Positions 17,013-25,578 of a stretch of 64,000 nucleotides of DNA are shown here, piece after piece. This DNA is from UBA8199 sp035358715 (lineage in GTDB: Bacteria > Verrucomicrobiota > Verrucomicrobiia > Limisphaerales > UBA8199): positions 338,476 through 402,475 of the forward strand of contig DAOPPX010000001.1 in the NCBI GenBank assembly GCA_035358715.1, read 5' to 3'. The notes under the pieces are model-generated. The model searched no databases and was not told the origin of the DNA. It saw only the letters and a program-made list of their open reading frames with translations. Every line of letters begins with the position of its first letter. Position 1 is the first letter of the stretch. The position numbers were made by a program, and so were the translations under genes.

Positions 17013-17297
17013 ATGGCCCGTACCAAAACACCCGCCAATGTCGTAGGACCGCAAATTCGCAAGTTGCGGAACAAGATGGCTTTGAGCCAGGAAGACCTGG
17101 CCGCTCGTTGCCAGTTGCAAGGCCTGGATTTCAGCCGGGCGATTCTTTCGCATATCGAGGCCCGGCTCCGCTGCGTCACCGATTCGGAACTGTTCAAGCT
17201 CGCTCTGGTGCTCAAAACGCCGATGGAGGATTTGCTGCCGGCCGAGATGCGCAAGCAAAACGAGAAACTCCGCGCCAAATCCGCTGCCGCAGGGTGA
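17013..17297 (+). CDS. XRE-family HTH regulator, 94 aa
   Basis: Residues 10-75 form a Cro/C1-type HTH: IRKLRNKMALSQEDLAARC (helices 1-2) and the SRAILSHIEARLRCVTDSEL recognition-helix region, then LFKLALVLKTPMEDLL. The five-helix layout is complete. A cytoplasmic DNA-binding repressor. It lies upstream of a second XRE gene and near the GHKL/metzincin gene, an arrangement reminiscent of XRE-metalloprotease switch modules (ImmR/ImmA). Operators were not identified. Confidence 0.8.
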   Translation: MARTKTPANVVGPQIRKLRNKMALSQEDLAARCQLQGLDFSRAILSHIEARLRCVTDSELFKLALVLKTPMEDLLPAEMRKQNEKLRAKSAAAG

Positions 17298-17458
17298 GGC
17301 GCGGGTATCCGGCCGGCATCCGCATCCGCGTCTTCGACGGTCTTCAATCGGCCGCTTCTCATCGCCCAAATCCAATCGGTTCTGCGGCCGCGAATCAAGG
17401 TTGAAATTGGAACAATCGTTCCTGTCAGCCCGGTTTTTGCGCTTGGCAAAGTGGCAGG

Positions 17459-17719
17459 ATGCTATCCAGAGATTTTGCCAGGTGCTTCGGGCAGGTGGTG
17501 CGAAAGCACCGAAAAGCCAGGTTCTTGAGCCAGGAAGAACTGGCTGAGCGGGCGGATTTGGCCTCGAAAATGGTCTCGCTCATCGAGCGGTTTGAGCGGA
17601 ACCCCACAGTCAATGTGGCCGACAGCCTCGCCCAGGCGATGAACGTCCCCTTGTGGCGGTTGATAAAGGACGCAGAGGATTTGCGGAAGGAAAAGGCGCT
17701 GTCAAAGGCCAGAAGGTAG
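17459..17719 (+). CDS. XRE-family HTH regulator, 86 aa
   Basis: A single HTH domain: FGQVVRKHRKARFLSQEELA, then ADLASKMVSLIERFERNPTV and ADSLAQAMNVPLWRLI. It is a typical one-domain XRE repressor with a short charged C-tail. It is 161 nt downstream of the other XRE gene and convergent with the GHKL-metzincin gene (17 nt between stops), so it could regulate that gene or the element's transfer decision. The pair may be paralogs but share only the domain pattern. Confidence 0.8.
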   Translation: MLSRDFARCFGQVVRKHRKARFLSQEELAERADLASKMVSLIERFERNPTVNVADSLAQAMNVPLWRLIKDAEDLRKEKALSKARR

Positions 17720-17736
17720 AGAACTTTCGTTCCAGG

Positions 17737-19218
17737 TCATGCGTGGTTTGCAGCCGCCGGTGGTGGGGCCGGCCGGCTTCCGGGCCGGGCGGCCATTTCC
17801 ACCATCGCGGCACCAATTCGGCAGAGCGCCTCGTGATACTCCTGGCTCAGATGGTCCAAGGAGTACTCATGACCAAATTCGTGAATCAACAACGCGTTAA
17901 TCTCCCTGCGGTTTTGGCTCAGTGAAAACCAACTCCGGCCGAGTCGGCCAACATTCAGAGTGAGTTGTCCCGGCCCGTAGGTGGCCGAAAACGCCCATTG
18001 CGGGTCATTGGCAAAGACCACATTGATTTCCCGACGCAGGACCTCCTGCGCGATGTCGATGGCGTGCCGTTCGACGTCTCGCATTTCGGCTGTGATGTCC
18101 TCAGCCAGTTTCAATGCCGGGCCATCCGGGCTGTAGGGCTTGGGTGAAGGGGTGACCTGGCCGGCCGGTAGGATCGCCTGGGCGAGTTTGGAGTTTTTCC
18201 AGGCCCCCGAACTCATCATTGATCCAGCGACCACGGTGTAGCCTTTGGACACCGCCAGTTTGTTCGCTTCCGGGTCGGAAGGATCGTAAGCGACCCGCTT
18301 CTCGGAAAAGCGCCGATCCAGGTATGTCCTTACCGCATCAGGAGCACAATTCTTCTCGGCCACAACCTGTTCTATCCAGGGGCTGTTGATCTCCTCCGCC
18401 TGGATTCGCTCGTGCATCTGGTTGAAAACCGCCAGGCGGAGGTCACGCAGGAACGAGGGGGCCACGCTCTCGCGGTCGAGCGTCAGAGGGACTTTCTGGG
18501 CGACGTCGTAATGCCATTTATCGCCGGTCTCGACGATGGGAATGCCCAGTTCATACAGCATCGCGGGCTCGCCGGGCGAGGGTTCGTAAAGCCTGATTCC
18601 AGTCCGGCGCTCGACCCGCCGCAGGAATCCCGCCGCGTTGGCCTTTTCTGTCTGCAGCTTGGCATGGAATGTCGCGGCGGGCGGGCGAGTTGCGATGCTC
18701 TCGCCATTGATCCGTGTCAGAATCCCGTCCGGAGGCAGGAGCTTCCTGGTCCAAGCCAGGGCATCTTCCATTTCGCGCCGGCTCATTCGCACCAGGCAAC
18801 GGACCAAAGAGCCAGTGGCCCGCTTCTCCTGCAGCTCGTGCCGGCCGGTTCGGTCGAACAGCAGTGTCCCCTTCGTGGTGGAAATGCGCGCCCAGTCGCA
18901 AATGGCCAGCACCAGTTTCTCCCCGACATCAAACCGACCGCGTTTGCAGGGATCCACCTTCTTCGGCGATTCTTTGAAGAGGGTATAGGCGTGCGTCAGG
19001 TCCCTGAATCCCTCCGGAGAATTGTCTTCAACGAGGAGCAAGGTTCTGCCGCGTGGCGCCGGTTCCAAGGTGACCTCGACTTGGGTCGTTCCTGGGGCGT
19101 CCCACGCGTTTTGGATCAACTCCAGCACGGCAAAGGCCTTTCCCCGGCGGCCAAGGACCTTTGCCAGGCCTTCTTTATCGACTGTGAACCAATCCCTCAT
19201 GGTTTGTGCTGAGAACAT
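17737..19218 (-). CDS. GHKL ATPase fused to metzincin-like zinc protease, 493 aa
   Basis: N-terminal Bergerat (GHKL) fold: N box ELIQNAWDA near residues 32-40, then VEDNSPEG near 66-73 at the G1 position, and GRFDVGEKLVLAI near 93-105 at G2, as in HSP90/MutL/histidine-kinase ATPases. The C-terminal domain has HEFGHEYSLDH near residues 446-456, matching the metzincin-type HExxHxxxxxH zinc site (Ser where metzincins have Gly). A Glu-rich helix and a Pro/Ala tail follow. ATP binding and zinc proteolysis in one cytoplasmic chain is unusual. It neighbours two XRE regulators, so ATP-gated cleavage of a repressor is a plausible role, by analogy with ImmA. Not proven. Confidence 0.75.
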   Translation of the reverse strand: MFSAQTMRDWFTVDKEGLAKVLGRRGKAFAVLELIQNAWDAPGTTQVEVTLEPAPRGRTLLLVEDNSPEGFRDLTHAYTLFKESPKKVDPCKRGRFDVGEKLVLAICDWARISTTKGTLLFDRTGRHELQEKRATGSLVRCLVRMSRREMEDALAWTRKLLPPDGILTRINGESIATRPPAATFHAKLQTEKANAAGFLRRVERRTGIRLYEPSPGEPAMLYELGIPIVETGDKWHYDVAQKVPLTLDRESVAPSFLRDLRLAVFNQMHERIQAEEINSPWIEQVVAEKNCAPDAVRTYLDRRFSEKRVAYDPSDPEANKLAVSKGYTVVAGSMMSSGAWKNSKLAQAILPAGQVTPSPKPYSPDGPALKLAEDITAEMRDVERHAIDIAQEVLRREINVVFANDPQWAFSATYGPGQLTLNVGRLGRSWFSLSQNRREINALLIHEFGHEYSLDHLSQEYHEALCRIGAAMVEMAARPGSRPAPPPAAANHA

Positions 19219-19258
19219 GTTTGGCAGCGGACCCTGCTAAAGCTCCTCCTTGCGCTCC

Positions 19259-19264
19259 TATAAT
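19259..19264 (+). promoter_or_regulatory. -10 box of the RNase HII-like gene
   Basis: TATAAT, then AGAATC; AGC lies 15 nt upstream, as at other element promoters. Leader of roughly 25 nt to the GTG at 19294. Confidence 0.45.
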
Positions 19265-19293
19265 AGAATCAGGCCCTGCTGGCAGCGGGAAGC

Positions 19294-20424
19294 GTGAAGA
19301 TCAATCCGTTCATCGAGTCCATCAAGGAAGGCCGCCGAGTTAAAGTCGGCGATGTCTGGCTGCTGACTCATCGCGGTCGCGGCGCCAGCAGCGTTCCTCT
19401 CCCGCACAGCTATGCCGAGCGCGTTCAGGAAATCCTCTTTGCCCTGGCTGCCGCCGAGAAGGCGGCCCCCTCCGCGCCCGGTCAGACCAAGGTAATTGAT
19501 GTTCGCCACCCCAAAGGGCTTCGAGGACAGACTTACAAATGGCTTGGAATGAATGCAGCGTGCGAGCGCATCGGCCTAGTCGGCGTCCGGATTGGCCAGG
19601 ACCATTTCCTGACGGTGGATCTGGCGGGCGCGACGCCGGAAGCCTTCTTCCATAACAACGGCTGCATTTTCCGGGTCTCAGTGCCTGTGGGGCTGCACCC
19701 GGTCTTTCACGAGATTCTTGCTCGCACTCCCTCTCGCTACATTGGCCAGGAGCCGCCTCACCCATCCACCGGCGCCACCGAGGAGCAAGTGTTCAAGGAG
19801 TGCCAGGTGGTTCAGGGTTGCGACGATGCCGGCCGATCAGCGTACGCCGGACCGCTGGTGGTGGCGAGCGTCGGCCTGACTCCGGATACCTGCCTGCCGC
19901 CGGTTTTTGACAGCAAGCAAATCCGCCATGAAGAACGGGAGCACATTTACCAGCAGATTCTCGAGTCCGGCGTGCCGTTTGCGTGGGCCAAGGTCGATGC
20001 GGCGGAGATTGACTCGATTGGGCTGACAGCCGCCAACGCCAAAGCCATCGTCGAGGCGGTTCGGCTTTGCGAAATCAAGGCTGGGCGGAAAGCCGAGCGC
20101 GTTTTGGTGGACGGCTCCCCCCAGCCGCTTGGCCTGGATCGCAAAGTAACCTTTCTTACGCGCGGTGAATCCTCATCCCGCGCTATCGCTGCCGCCTCGA
20201 TTGTGGCCACGGTCGCGCACGGCCAGTTGATGAAGTTCCTGCACATGAAGTATCCAGGTTGGGGCTTCGACCGCAACCGCGGATACGGAAACGCCGAGCA
20301 CCTGCGACTATTGGAACAAAACGGCTTGTGCCCCGAGCACCGGCGCAGCTTCGCTCCGGTGAAGAAGTTCCTGCCTCAGGAAAACCGCTCCCCGCAAATG
20401 GAGATTGCATTTCAGGCCAGGTAG
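19294..20424 (+). CDS. RNase HII-like protein with N-terminal extension and altered active site
   Basis: 376 residues. Residues about 170-350 align with RNase HII: GCDDAGRSAYAGPL (canonical G-x-DE-x-GRG-x-x-AGP), DSKQI, VLVDG, ASIVATVAHGQ and the C-terminal YPGWGFDRNRGYGN...H motif. In E. coli RNase HII the four metal ligands are D16, E17, D108 and D126. Here the first and third Asp are kept, Glu is replaced by Asp, and the position of D126 (ASI-x-AK-V-x-RD) reads HG. Cleavage may be weakened or lost, and RNA:DNA hybrid binding may be the job. The first 160 residues are an extra domain I do not recognise. GTG start. Confidence 0.75.
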   Translation: MKINPFIESIKEGRRVKVGDVWLLTHRGRGASSVPLPHSYAERVQEILFALAAAEKAAPSAPGQTKVIDVRHPKGLRGQTYKWLGMNAACERIGLVGVRIGQDHFLTVDLAGATPEAFFHNNGCIFRVSVPVGLHPVFHEILARTPSRYIGQEPPHPSTGATEEQVFKECQVVQGCDDAGRSAYAGPLVVASVGLTPDTCLPPVFDSKQIRHEEREHIYQQILESGVPFAWAKVDAAEIDSIGLTAANAKAIVEAVRLCEIKAGRKAERVLVDGSPQPLGLDRKVTFLTRGESSSRAIAAASIVATVAHGQLMKFLHMKYPGWGFDRNRGYGNAEHLRLLEQNGLCPEHRRSFAPVKKFLPQENRSPQMEIAFQAR

Positions 20425-20472
20425 GTGCCGTGCTTCCGATATAACCGGATTATTTTCTCGGCCATTGATGTT

Positions 20473-20937
20473 CTATACCTCCCGTAGCGCCGCCAAGACT
20501 CCGGTCTCCCCATAAATCTCAAGCAGGTAAATGAGCTGATCGGCACGCCCCCGGTTGTTGATGCGGCACGCGCGCTCTTCAGCCTTCGTGATCAGCCGCT
20601 CCTGCTGTCTTTCTCCGGGTGCCTCGTTCAGCCTCGGGTTGTCTGCCTGAGCGGCTTCGTGGACGAGTTCATCCAGGTCTTCTTGTTGGATATGCAATCG
20701 CCGGCATTCCCTTGAGACTCGCGCGAGCGCCTCCTTCAGTCTCTGCGCAAGAAATGCTTCCACCTGCGCGCGCCGCGGTTTGCACCGAAACGGGTGCCCT
20801 TCGTTGAGCCATTCCCCTGAAGGGGCAAACAGGTCGCAGCAGGGGTTTCCGGCGTCGTTCTGCCGAACGACACTGATTTCGCCGAATCCAGGGACGCTGT
20901 AGCTTGCGACAGTGATCATGTGGGGGTTTAACGGCAT
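20473..20937 (-). CDS. Hypothetical protein, 154 aa
   Basis: Charged helical C-terminal half (residues 65-145, many Glu/Arg, ending YLLEIYGETGVLAALREV) after a beta N-terminus. It starts with MPLNPH; an internal ATG at 20919 is also possible. It overlaps the previous gene by about 10 nt, so the two are in one operon read leftwards. Family unknown. Confidence 0.55.
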   Translation of the reverse strand: MPLNPHMITVASYSVPGFGEISVVRQNDAGNPCCDLFAPSGEWLNEGHPFRCKPRRAQVEAFLAQRLKEALARVSRECRRLHIQQEDLDELVHEAAQADNPRLNEAPGERQQERLITKAEERACRINNRGRADQLIYLLEIYGETGVLAALREV

Positions 20938-21401
20938 TCCGTTCTAACGTGGCATAGCCAAAGGGCTCCTGAGGCTCCCGAACTCGTTTCGGAGACTTGC
21001 GTTATGCGAAGGCCAAGTTGTGTCTCCGCAGGGCTTTGGTTCTCTCTGGCGGGCTGTGGAACATAGATGCTGAGCTTGTAGCTGTCGGTGTCGTAACCGT
21101 CAAAAAGTTTCTTGCCATGCCCCGGCCTTGAATATTGGCGTCGCGGGGGTTCGTGCCATTCCAACCTGGCGCCATGCCGCTCGGCGATGCTTGCAATTCG
21201 GGCCATGAGGCCGTGCAGCGGGATTACAAACTCAATACGTCGGCTGGCGTATTGTTCCTCCAAGCGGTTGCGCAGCTTGACGAAGAGATCGAAACTGCCA
21301 TAGCCGTTGTCGTCATCAACTACCGCGCTCTGCACCCCTTGCAGCCTAGCGATCTCGTTCGCGATTCCCGATGCCTCTTCTCGCTGCGCTCGCGACGTCA
21401 T
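20928..21401 (-). CDS. Hypothetical protein, 157 aa
   Basis: Start set at ATG 21401. The N-terminal half is helical (ASGIANEIARLQGVQSAVVD), followed by a domain with RIEFVIPLHGLMARIASIAERH. It resembles a small regulatory or DNA-modifying accessory protein, but no family is recognised. It overlaps the 154-aa gene. A longer upstream frame is possible but rich in Cys/His without a motif. Confidence 0.5.
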   Translation of the reverse strand: MTSRAQREEASGIANEIARLQGVQSAVVDDDNGYGSFDLFVKLRNRLEEQYASRRIEFVIPLHGLMARIASIAERHGARLEWHEPPRRQYSRPGHGKKLFDGYDTDSYKLSIYVPQPARENQSPAETQLGLRITQVSETSSGASGALWLCHVRTECR

Positions 21402-21469
21402 CAGAATGTTTCTTTGGCGGCATTTCGGAGGGTTATGCGTGGTGCGGCGGACTACTTGCCATTGGCGGG

Positions 21470-21937
21470 TCAGCGCAGTAGCAGGTAGAGCGCTGCTCCC
21501 AGGGTGAGGAGTGTGCCCGCAATGACAATGGAAAGTGCCTTGGCCGTCTGGCAACGCTCATAGACCTCCTGGCGTGCGAGGCAACTCCAAATCAGATGAT
21601 CGCTGCTGGCCAGCATTTCGTTCACTCGGTTGGCCAAGTCCCGAGCCTTCTGCCGGCACTCGACAATCTGATGTCTGCCGTTCTTGTCTGCGGTTCCGTC
21701 GGACTCGAGGCCGGTCATGGCCGACATCTGGGAGGCACCTTGATCGAGGAACTGCCGTGCTTCCCGTAAAATCGCCTGGATTCCCGATATTAGTGTGACA
21801 GCCTCCTCGGTAGGGAGCTTCTGCCAGTCGGCCTCGATGCGCTTGAGTCTCTCGGCAGCTTCCAGGTACTTCCGGCAGGCGACATTGATGAGACTGGCTG
21901 CGGTCGCCACCGGCGGTTGGGCAATAACGGGGATCAT
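21470..21937 (-). CDS. Tail-anchored helical protein, 155 aa
   Basis: Nearly all helical with a coiled-coil texture (KYLEAAERLKRIEADWQKL), and one C-terminal hydrophobic helix (ALSIVIAGTLLTLGAALYLLL) ending in Arg, i.e. a tail anchor. The ATG at 21937 is preferred because the TATAATGG at 21999-22004 then leaves a 50-60 nt leader; the ORF-extended start at 22000 would overlap the promoter. Function unknown. Confidence 0.6.
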   Translation of the reverse strand: MIPVIAQPPVATAASLINVACRKYLEAAERLKRIEADWQKLPTEEAVTLISGIQAILREARQFLDQGASQMSAMTGLESDGTADKNGRHQIVECRQKARDLANRVNEMLASSDHLIWSCLARQEVYERCQTAKALSIVIAGTLLTLGAALYLLLR

Positions 21938-21998
21938 GGCATCGTTGATTCCGATTCCGGCTCCACCGCTGCAAACTGCCGCCGAGGGGCCGTTCCCC

Positions 21999-22004
21999 AT
22001 TATA
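21999..22004 (-). promoter_or_regulatory. -10 box of the tail-anchored gene
   Basis: TATAATGGG on the minus strand with AAAAGC 15 nt upstream. The promoter also lies just upstream of the dUTPase stop. Confidence 0.45.
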
Positions 22005-22010
22005 GTTCTA

Positions 22011-22406
22011 TCAATGGCAGCTTTTACCCCTCAAGATGTGTCTGAGCCGTTCATCTTGGGAACAATCGCCCTCCTGCTGCCTGAGGCTCACTGCGTTCCT
22101 TTTAACGTAGCCCTCGAACACGTCGTTGGCGCCCATCCCCAGCACCTGTGCCAGACTGATGGCAAGATGGAACAGATCGATGACCTCTGCGTGAGCACTT
22201 CGCGCGTCCAATCCCTGATGCTGAACCAACCATTGCCAGGGGAAACCGTTGGTAAGCTCGGCGATTCTTCGGATGACGGCTTGGGAGTGTTTTGACAGCC
22301 ATTCGATCCTTTCCTCCTCAGTCAATCTCGCGGCATGCATGCCGCCGCGTTCGTTGAACGCCTTCTGCATTTGGAACATTTCATGAAGCTGATCCGGCGT
22401 ATCCAT
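22011..22406 (-). CDS. dUTPase/MazG-like all-alpha NTP pyrophosphatase, 131 aa
   Basis: Residues 70-110 read EVIDLFHLAISLAQVLGM...YVKRNAVSLRQQEG, which resembles the all-alpha (dimeric dUTPase/MazG) family, whose metal sites are E-x-x-E and E-x-x-D with a K-x-x-x-N-x-x-R-Q signature. N-terminal acidic helix EEERIEWLSKH would supply the first metal pair. A cytosolic nucleotide-pool sanitiser of dUTP or related nucleotides. It lies about 100 nt downstream of the RNR gene on the same strand, so the two may form a nucleotide-supply operon for the element. Confidence 0.65.
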   Translation of the reverse strand: MDTPDQLHEMFQMQKAFNERGGMHAARLTEEERIEWLSKHSQAVIRRIAELTNGFPWQWLVQHQGLDARSAHAEVIDLFHLAISLAQVLGMGANDVFEGYVKRNAVSLRQQEGDCSQDERLRHILRGKSCH

Positions 22407-22510
22407 GCGCGGTTTTTAGTTTGCCGCCGCATTGCCTGCCTTGTTTCACAGCCGGCCACCGCCGTCACAAAAGCCCTAATGGAGTTGCTCCGCGCGGGGG
22501 CGCAAGGCGG

Positions 22511-25492
22511 TCAACTGCAACCTGAATTCTCGCCGCAGCCGGGGCAGCGGTAACAGGTTCCGCTACGCACCAGAATAGTCCCGCAGTTCGGGCAAGGCGG
22601 AGCGTCGGACTGGAAGTGGGCTAACGTGGCGTTCATTCCCTGGACACCTCCGATAACCGCTTCCATTTGATGGCCGTTGTTCTTGGTCGGTGCGGTGACG
22701 GCGTCTGCGGGCACTGCCTGTCTTGCTGCTGCCATTTCCCTCTGGCCGCTGTGTTTGAAACGGGTCACGGGAACGGTATCGAGGTCCGCTCCCTCATAGC
22801 CGGGGATGAAGGTGATGCCCAGCCAGCGGAAAATATAATCGACGACCGACTTGGCAATGCGGATTTGCGGATTGGCAGTGTAGCCCGATGGTTCGAAGCG
22901 TTGATGCGCGAATTTCCGCACCAGGTCTTGCAGTGGCACGCCGTATTGAAGCGAGAGGCTGACCAGGGTGGCAACGGTGTCCATTAGGCCGCCAATGGTC
23001 GACCCTTCCTTGGCCATCGTGATGAAAAGCTCGCCTGGCTGGCCGTCTTCGAACAAGCCGACAGTGAAATAGCCCTCGTGACCGGCGATGCTGAATTTGT
23101 GGGTGAAGGAGGCGCGCGTCTCTGGCATGCGCCGGCGCACCGGTTGGCCGACCTGTTTGCGGAGTTGTTCCACCTCTTGCTTAAGGGCATCGAATTGGCT
23201 CCCCATGCCCTTCTCCTCGCTTGCCGGGCCCTGCCTCTTCGTGTTGAGCGGTTGCGAGCGTTTGGACCCGTCGCGGTAGATGGCCACGCACTTGAGGCCC
23301 AGTTTCCAGGCTTCCACGTAGATGTCCCGGATCACCTCAACCGTGGCCGTGTTAGGCACGTTAACCGTCTTGGAGATGGCCCCGGAAAGGAACGGTTGGG
23401 CCGCGGCCATGATTTTCAGATGCGCCAGGTGGTGCAGGCAGCGTTTGCCTCGGGCAGGTTTGAAGGCGCAATCGAAGACCGGCAGGTGTTCCGGTTTGAG
23501 CCCACTGCCGGCAATATCGCCCTCGTGACCAAGTCCCTGCTTCACCGCTTCGTCGCCCTTGTCCAGCAACACGTCTTCAATGGTGTCGTATTTCTCGATA
23601 TGGGCGACAATCTGCTCGATCTGGCTCGGGGCATAGCCCAGGTTGCGAAGCGCCTCGGCTACGGTCCGATTGACGATCTTTAACATGCCGCCGCCCGCGA
23701 GCAGTTTGTATTTGACCAGTGCAATATCCGGTTCAATGCCGGTCGTATCGCTGTCCATCAGGAAGGAGATGGTCCCCGTCGGCGCAAGCACGGTCACCTG
23801 CGCATTGCGGTATCCGTGTTGTCTCCCCAACGCAAGCGCCTCATCCCAGCACTGCTCGGCGGCCTGTCGAATGTGGTTGAATGTTTCCGAGGTGCGGATC
23901 TCCCTCGCCGCGGCATGGTGCAACTCGACTACGCCCAGCATGGATCCCACATTGTCCTTGGCGAGTGGTTTATTGACGTTGAGGCAGCGCGCGTCCTTAT
24001 AGCCTTTGAACGGTCCGAGTTGTTGGGCAAGGAGGGCGGATTGCTTGTACGCCTCGCCGGTCATCACGGCTGTGATGGCGCCGGTCAGGGCGCGGGCATC
24101 ATCCGAATCGTAGGCCAGCCCGTAACTCATGATGAGCGAGCCGAGGTTAGCGTAACCCAGGCCCAGCGCGCGGAAGATGTGAGAGTTTTCGGCAATCTCC
24201 CTGATGGGATAGCTCGAGTTGTCCACGAGGATGTCTTGCGCCGTGATGAAAATGCGCACTGCCGCCTTGAATCGTTCTACGTGGAATGTCCCGTCCTCGC
24301 CTTTGAACTTCATCAGGTTAAGCGAGGCGAGGTTGCAGGCAGTGTTGTTGAGGAACACGTACTCGGAACAGGGGTTGGTGGAATGGATCGGTTCGGTCCC
24401 TTTGCACGTGTGCCACTTCTGAATGGTGCTGTCGTACTGTAATCCAGGGTCGCCACAGATCCACGTGCCTTCCGCAATCTTCAGCAGCAGTTTGGCGGCG
24501 TCCTTCTGCTCGAGCGCCTGGCCCGTCGTCACGGCCCTGGTCCACCATTCCCGGCCGTGGACCGCGGCCTCCATGAACTCCTCGCTCACCCGCACGGACA
24601 GGTTTTCATTCTGGAACTTTACGCTTCCGTAAGCCTCCCCGTTGAACGACCCGTCATAACCCTGTTCGATCAAAGCCCACGCCTTTTTCTCTTCCAGGTG
24701 TTTGGCCTCGATGAACTCCTCGATGTCCCCGTGCCAGTCGCGGAGGGTGTTCATCTTGGCCGCACGGCGGGTCTTGCCGCCCGACTTTACGATGGCGGCT
24801 ACGCGGTCGTAAACCTGGAGAAACGAAAGGGGGCCGCTGGGACGGCCGCCGCCCGAGAGTTTCTCCCGGCGGGAGCGCAAAGGGCTCAGATCGGTTCCCG
24901 TGCCGGAGCCGAACTTGAAGAGCATCGCCTCGCTCTTGGCCAGGTCCATGATCGATTCCATGTCGTCCTTGACGGACTGGATAAAGCAGGCGCTGCACTG
25001 AGGATACTCGTATTGCGTGGAGGCACGCTCCGCCCTCTGACTGGACGGGTTATAGTGCCAGTTGCCGCGCGTGGAGTTGCTGCCGATGCCGTAAACGTGG
25101 TGGAGGCCTACGTTGAACCACACCGGTGAATTAAAGGCGCCATACTGGTTGAGGCAGAGCCAGACCAATTCCGCGTAAAAGGTGTCTCCGTCCTCTTTGG
25201 CGAAGTAACCGTCCTTGATTCCCCAGTCAGCAATGGTGCGGCAAACCCGATGAATCAGCTGGCGAACGCTGTTTTCGCGTTCGCTCGTGCCCTGTTCGCC
25301 ATAAAAGTACTTTGAAACGACAACCTTCGTGGCCAGCGGCGACCAGAATTCCGGGACCAGCACCCCCGTTTGCCGGAAGATGACCTCGTTCTTGTCGTCG
25401 GTGATCTCCGCCGTGCGCTCTTCCCATCGCACCTCGTCAAAGGGGCTGATATCCACTTTGCTGAAAACGCGGGGAAGGCTTTGGAGATTCAT
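22511..25492 (-). CDS. nrdJ: Vitamin B12-dependent (class II) ribonucleotide reductase
   Basis: 993 residues, the usual size for class II RNR with a C-terminal Cys-rich tail. Conserved landmarks: FNSPVWFNVG, the active-site motif NPCSEYVFLNNTACNLASL (Asn-x-Cys-x-Glu), LAPTGTISFLMD for substrate binding, and a terminal CPNCG...CYRCPGCGENSGCS that shuttles reducing equivalents from thioredoxin. It reduces ribonucleotides to deoxyribonucleotides with adenosylcobalamin. An RNR this close to T4SS, dUTPase and excisionase genes is unusual on an ICE, and it may be a backup or element-dedicated copy. No B12 riboswitch is visible upstream. ATG at 25492. Confidence 0.9.
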   Translation of the reverse strand: MNLQSLPRVFSKVDISPFDEVRWEERTAEITDDKNEVIFRQTGVLVPEFWSPLATKVVVSKYFYGEQGTSERENSVRQLIHRVCRTIADWGIKDGYFAKEDGDTFYAELVWLCLNQYGAFNSPVWFNVGLHHVYGIGSNSTRGNWHYNPSSQRAERASTQYEYPQCSACFIQSVKDDMESIMDLAKSEAMLFKFGSGTGTDLSPLRSRREKLSGGGRPSGPLSFLQVYDRVAAIVKSGGKTRRAAKMNTLRDWHGDIEEFIEAKHLEEKKAWALIEQGYDGSFNGEAYGSVKFQNENLSVRVSEEFMEAAVHGREWWTRAVTTGQALEQKDAAKLLLKIAEGTWICGDPGLQYDSTIQKWHTCKGTEPIHSTNPCSEYVFLNNTACNLASLNLMKFKGEDGTFHVERFKAAVRIFITAQDILVDNSSYPIREIAENSHIFRALGLGYANLGSLIMSYGLAYDSDDARALTGAITAVMTGEAYKQSALLAQQLGPFKGYKDARCLNVNKPLAKDNVGSMLGVVELHHAAAREIRTSETFNHIRQAAEQCWDEALALGRQHGYRNAQVTVLAPTGTISFLMDSDTTGIEPDIALVKYKLLAGGGMLKIVNRTVAEALRNLGYAPSQIEQIVAHIEKYDTIEDVLLDKGDEAVKQGLGHEGDIAGSGLKPEHLPVFDCAFKPARGKRCLHHLAHLKIMAAAQPFLSGAISKTVNVPNTATVEVIRDIYVEAWKLGLKCVAIYRDGSKRSQPLNTKRQGPASEEKGMGSQFDALKQEVEQLRKQVGQPVRRRMPETRASFTHKFSIAGHEGYFTVGLFEDGQPGELFITMAKEGSTIGGLMDTVATLVSLSLQYGVPLQDLVRKFAHQRFEPSGYTANPQIRIAKSVVDYIFRWLGITFIPGYEGADLDTVPVTRFKHSGQREMAAARQAVPADAVTAPTKNNGHQMEAVIGGVQGMNATLAHFQSDAPPCPNCGTILVRSGTCYRCPGCGENSGCS

Positions 25493-25578
25493 TGGAACGA
25501 TCGAGTTCTGTTTGGCTGTTGTTGAATCTGGTTAACGGCAGGAATTATGGCACGTCCCGCAGCCTAACGGTGCGGGCA

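Noticed and set aside
23078..25129. Plus-strand frames opposite nrdJ
   Set aside because: All reflect codon complement of the RNR; none has a motif or promoter.
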